A stretch of 64,000 bases of DNA. It comes from Lentisphaerae bacterium GWF2_57_35 (GTDB lineage Bacteria > Verrucomicrobiota > Kiritimatiellia > CAIQIC01 > GWF2-57-35). The notes under the pieces are model-generated. The model searched no databases, was not told the DNA's origin, and saw nothing but the letters and a program-made list of their open reading frames with translations. Made by a program: the position numbers and the translations under genes. Of this stretch, positions 60,774 through 64,000 are shown in pieces. The stretch lies in the NCBI GenBank assembly GCA_001804865.1, contig MHBK01000044.1, positions 38,289 through 102,288 of the forward strand. The letters run 5' to 3'. Positions within the stretch are counted from its first letter, which is position 1, and each line of letters begins with the position of its first letter.

Positions 60774-63700
60774 ATGAATGCCTTGGCTGAGAAAACTATA
60801 GTCCTATTTTCAATATTGCTGGTTCTCCATGTCAACCTGGCTAAAGGCTATGGCCCATCATGGTGGAATGAGCATGAATTATTGATGTCAGAGTCTTCTA
60901 CAAATGACTATGCATCTGCGAATCAGGGACAGTTGAAAAACCTGGCATTGCATGCATATCATGCAATGGAAACTAATCTCCCAGGAGGAGCTGGTCCCCT
61001 TGTTTCCAATCTCGTCGTCAGCTTTAGCAACTCATTCAACTTTGATCCCGTGAATGTCGGCATGTTAAAATACGTTGCGCAGCCGTTCCATGACCGGTTA
61101 AAAGAGCTTGGCTGTACAAATGAATATGCTTGGACGAATTCCACAAGTGACAACTATGATCTTGCCAATATTGGACAAGTAAAAAATTTGTTCGATTTTG
61201 AGCTCTCAGACCTATCATATATCCCGCAAATTTCTGGAAATGTAAGCTGCAGCGGTATTCAAACCGGTACTATTTATGTGATGGCCGCTTCGTCCTTTGT
61301 AGCGTGGACTAGCGCGTATTCTACGGCTTGCGCATCTACAGGTGCTTATCAAATCATAGGGCTTCCCAGCAATGCTGCTTATTGGGTTAAAGCGTTTCTT
61401 GATCTAAACTCGAACAGCGAGATTGATTATGACGAACCTTGGGGCGAATACGCTGGTAATCCCATTAATTTGTGCTGTCAAACGAATGGCATCAGTTTCA
61501 CACTTCAAGACGCGGGAGACGCTGACCAAGATGGCATGCCCGACCTGTGGGAGCATCGATATGGATTAAATCCGTATTCTGGCGTTTCGACAGATCTCAA
61601 CCTGATTGCCTGGTGGAAGTTTGATGAAGGTTCAGGTGTCGTGCTATCGAATGCCGTTTCAAGCGCTTATGTAGGTACTGCAGTAAATATTACTGAATCG
61701 AATTGGACTTCCGGAGCAAGTGTTCGTGCGAGTGACAAGGCGTTGAGCTTTGACGGAAGGAGCAATCATGTATGGGTCTCGCAGACAGCAAATCCTGTAC
61801 TTATTACTCAAGCATCATTTTCAGTAACGGCCTGGATCTGTTCCGATCCTGTACAAGTTCAGAGTAAGCCGACGATTCTCTCTGATTCAAGCGCATGCAC
61901 ATTGATAAAAGATGGAAGCGCTAATTACCTGAATCCCGGATATTCGCTGAGCGTTGACCCCAACAATGGCGGGTCCATGTTATTTTCTGCCCATCCTTCA
62001 TGTGCTCAATCTCAGGTCGTCTCAAGCGCAGCGATTGGTTACTGGAATCCCTGTTATGCAGGGAAATGGACTCATGTTGCCGGTGTCTTTGATGGAACCA
62101 ATCAATACTTGTATTTAAACGGATGCCGCGTAAGCAGTCAGAGTTCTAGTTTTGATGCTCAATTGTTAAGCACTCTGTATATAGGTAAAAAAGCATGGAG
62201 CACCAATAATGCCGAATGGCATTGGAAAGGCCTGCTTGATGATTTGCGGATTTATCGCGAAGCTCTTTCGGGTCAGGATCTGGCGATGTTAATGGAAGCA
62301 ACGGGCGATCTTGACGTTGATGGAATCAGCAACCTTCAAGAGTATCAATATGGCTCTGATCCAAATGCTGATTTAGCAGCTCCAATAACTCATGACGGAG
62401 CCATCGATATTACATTTGTGCCGACAAATTGGGCAACCAACAGCCCACAGCGGTATCTTGCTCGCTATAATGACCCCAATGCGGGTAATGAAATCCATTT
62501 GTTTATGACCTCGGCAGATGAACTCATCTTTATAATTTATGATCGTTATGGTTCAAAACATTCCATTAAATTCCCGTCGCGAAATGAAAATCCGCGGGTA
62601 ATGCAGAGTCGTTTAATCGCGAATAATCGAACAAACCGGATTGTGGCAACATGGAAGAATCTGAATAGTGGATTAACTAATGCTGAAATGGCGCTGTTTA
62701 TAAATGGGCTTGATTGGCAGCGAAGTTGCAGTTTTAACGAAAACCCTAAGTTAACAGATTATCAATGGATGTGGGGCTTTGGATATGGATATTCCGAAGC
62801 AGCCCAAACGAGAATTGATTTTCCTGCAATTCTGAATTCAAATACGTTGTCTCAAGCGCACGCCTATACCAATGTCTTTCCATCGATGTGTACGATAGTT
62901 CAATTCCTCGTCCATACCAATGCTTATGGAATCCCGTCTTCGACGTATTGTCAGAGTAGTATTCCCTATGTTCTAGCCACAAACAAAACGCATACCACGT
63001 TTGAACACCCTCAAACCATAGTCCAAGGGGCAAACATGATATCGATTTGGACAACAAACGCCTATTCCGAGTTATCCCAAGCATATATTGATTCCTGGGT
63101 GGAACGGGATGCTCAATCGTTTGATGGAGCCGAATTAGCATGGCCGGATTGGGCTCTTGCCGATTGGCGAGATGTTGCTCCGCGTCAAGGTTTTTGGAGT
63201 AATCTGGTGATAAATATAAACAAGATCCTGAATGCAGGAAATCGATTCGGATACAAACTCGCCCTCAGTAGTTGGGGGGGATATAAACGAAAATATCGCG
63301 TAGAAGTGGGGGAGACCTCATGGCTTCAGCAAGCGGGGCGGTCCCTGGCCGTGAACTCAATGGGAGTGGTGTCGATTGTTACGAATGTAGATTATCTCGA
63401 TTATGCCAATAGGACTGCTGTATCAAACTATATTGTTGCTTGGAGGGGAGAGTTGTCAAAGTATACAAATTATAGTCTGTATTTCTTTAATGAAGATAAT
63501 CTGCAGGGGACCAACGTTTTGTATATGGAAAGCCCAACCTTTAGTCTTAACGGATTGCAGTGGTTCCGCGAGTACTTAACTAATAAGTATAACGATGTTT
63601 CATATATGCAAGCGAAGTTCCCCGTGGCGCCGGTGGATTTTCATTCTAGTGATAATCTTTATCTTTCCACCATAGATTATCTTGCCCTCTCTCCGTCCGT

Positions 63701-64000
63701 AACCAATTTGTTGGAAATTACCTCCGATCCTGCTATCTGGGCTGATTGGTGGGAATGGCGCAGGATTGTATTTGCAAGCTTCGTAAATCAACAAGTTGAA
63801 GCCTTGTATGAGTTAAATACGAATAATCCTTATTGGAAAGGAACGGTGCTGTTTATTTCACAGAGGACTCCTTGGACGGATAGCTGTGCCATTGACATGC
63901 AGTTATTGTGTAAGCGTCCGGTGAACCCAGGGCGAGATCAAGCGGGGGCGTGGGCCTTTTGGAATTGGGCGGGCAGCAGTTCGTCGATTTGTCGGGCGGG
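60774..64000 (+). CDS. Giant secreted LamG-containing protein, probable glycosidase (3' end outside window)
   Basis: The frame runs open from the ATG at 60774 (GGGGAAAA upstream) to the window end, over 1075 codons. A signal peptide (TIVLFSILLVLHVNLAKG) is followed by two copies of a short motif, SANQGQLKNLA and LANIGQVKNLF, in a small helical repeat. Then come EF-hand-like DADQDGMPDLWEHRYGLNP, a LamG/concanavalin-like domain (about 280-505; LIAWWKFDEGSG, WTHVAGVFDGTNQYLYLNG, LLDDLRIYREAL) and DLDVDGISNLQEY. From about 720 a barrel-like part has AYIDSWVERD, AELAWPDW, SLYFFNEDN and ADWWEWRRIVF, which recalls TIM-barrel glycosidases such as GH42, but no family is certain. It follows the fibre gene by 18 bp. 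Confidence 0.8.
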   Translation, partial: MNALAEKTIVLFSILLVLHVNLAKGYGPSWWNEHELLMSESSTNDYASANQGQLKNLALHAYHAMETNLPGGAGPLVSNLVVSFSNSFNFDPVNVGMLKYVAQPFHDRLKELGCTNEYAWTNSTSDNYDLANIGQVKNLFDFELSDLSYIPQISGNVSCSGIQTGTIYVMAASSFVAWTSAYSTACASTGAYQIIGLPSNAAYWVKAFLDLNSNSEIDYDEPWGEYAGNPINLCCQTNGISFTLQDAGDADQDGMPDLWEHRYGLNPYSGVSTDLNLIAWWKFDEGSGVVLSNAVSSAYVGTAVNITESNWTSGASVRASDKALSFDGRSNHVWVSQTANPVLITQASFSVTAWICSDPVQVQSKPTILSDSSACTLIKDGSANYLNPGYSLSVDPNNGGSMLFSAHPSCAQSQVVSSAAIGYWNPCYAGKWTHVAGVFDGTNQYLYLNGCRVSSQSSSFDAQLLSTLYIGKKAWSTNNAEWHWKGLLDDLRIYREALSGQDLAMLMEATGDLDVDGISNLQEYQYGSDPNADLAAPITHDGAIDITFVPTNWATNSPQRYLARYNDPNAGNEIHLFMTSADELIFIIYDRYGSKHSIKFPSRNENPRVMQSRLIANNRTNRIVATWKNLNSGLTNAEMALFINGLDWQRSCSFNENPKLTDYQWMWGFGYGYSEAAQTRIDFPAILNSNTLSQAHAYTNVFPSMCTIVQFLVHTNAYGIPSSTYCQSSIPYVLATNKTHTTFEHPQTIVQGANMISIWTTNAYSELSQAYIDSWVERDAQSFDGAELAWPDWALADWRDVAPRQGFWSNLVININKILNAGNRFGYKLALSSWGGYKRKYRVEVGETSWLQQAGRSLAVNSMGVVSIVTNVDYLDYANRTAVSNYIVAWRGELSKYTNYSLYFFNEDNLQGTNVLYMESPTFSLNGLQWFREYLTNKYNDVSYMQAKFPVAPVDFHSSDNLYLSTIDYLALSPSVTNLLEITSDPAIWADWWEWRRIVFASFVNQQVEALYELNTNNPYWKGTVLFISQRTPWTDSCAIDMQLLCKRPVNPGRDQAGAWAFWNWAGSSSSICRA

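Overview
The window looks like a chromosomal segment of a Gram-negative bacterium of the PVC group, most likely Kiritimatiellota or a close verrucomicrobial relative. This rests on very large secreted proteins rich in Asn/Thr/Trp and ending in EF-hand-like DxDGDG segments, a prepilin-type secreted protein, GH71/99-like hydrolases, an outer-membrane efflux system, Mla-type lipid transport genes and a lipid A L-Ara4N set. No rRNA or lineage marker is present, so the assignment is an inference from protein style.

Layout. 1-7045: the 3' part of a giant secreted protein with two blocks of seven propeller-like repeats. 7058-12905 (minus): a tripartite RND efflux operon (TolC-like, adaptor, pump). 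12927-13003 (minus): tRNA-Arg(CCT) with a good promoter. 13242-17530: a tightly coupled cluster of a WPF/FPxWG-repeat secreted protein, an MlaE-like permease, an MlaF-like ATPase, an MlaD-like protein and a small membrane protein, probably a lipid-trafficking unit. 17640-31844: secreted proteins (a putative glycoamylase-fold protein, a lipoprotein and two multidomain subtilases) with guaB (minus) between the subtilases. 32105-38379: a stand-alone RAM-domain protein, hemW, a GH3 beta-glucosidase with a PA14 insert, a phosphoesterase, a DUF4412-like secreted protein and a prepilin-like protein.

38451-46577 is a glycan-degradation locus: three GH71/99-like proteins, a GH130-type protein, two small secreted beta-proteins and a LacI-family regulator. 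Related 17-bp imperfect palindromes lie 39-67 bp upstream of four of its start codons and suggest one regulon. 47050-54709 holds arnBCAD (minus) and arnT (plus), separated by an outer-membrane beta-barrel gene; together they would make L-Ara4N and attach it to lipid A.

54710-57225 is a repeat-rich stretch with one gene, a shortened HigA/ImmA-like protein. 57226-64000 is visibly AT-richer and encodes three secreted proteins (unknown, YadA-head-like, and a LamG-bearing giant cut by the window edge), probably an accessory surface module. Small mobile or palindromic elements are scattered over 40-57 kb, including a 138-bp MITE-like element with perfect 16-bp inverted ends and a 9-bp target duplication.
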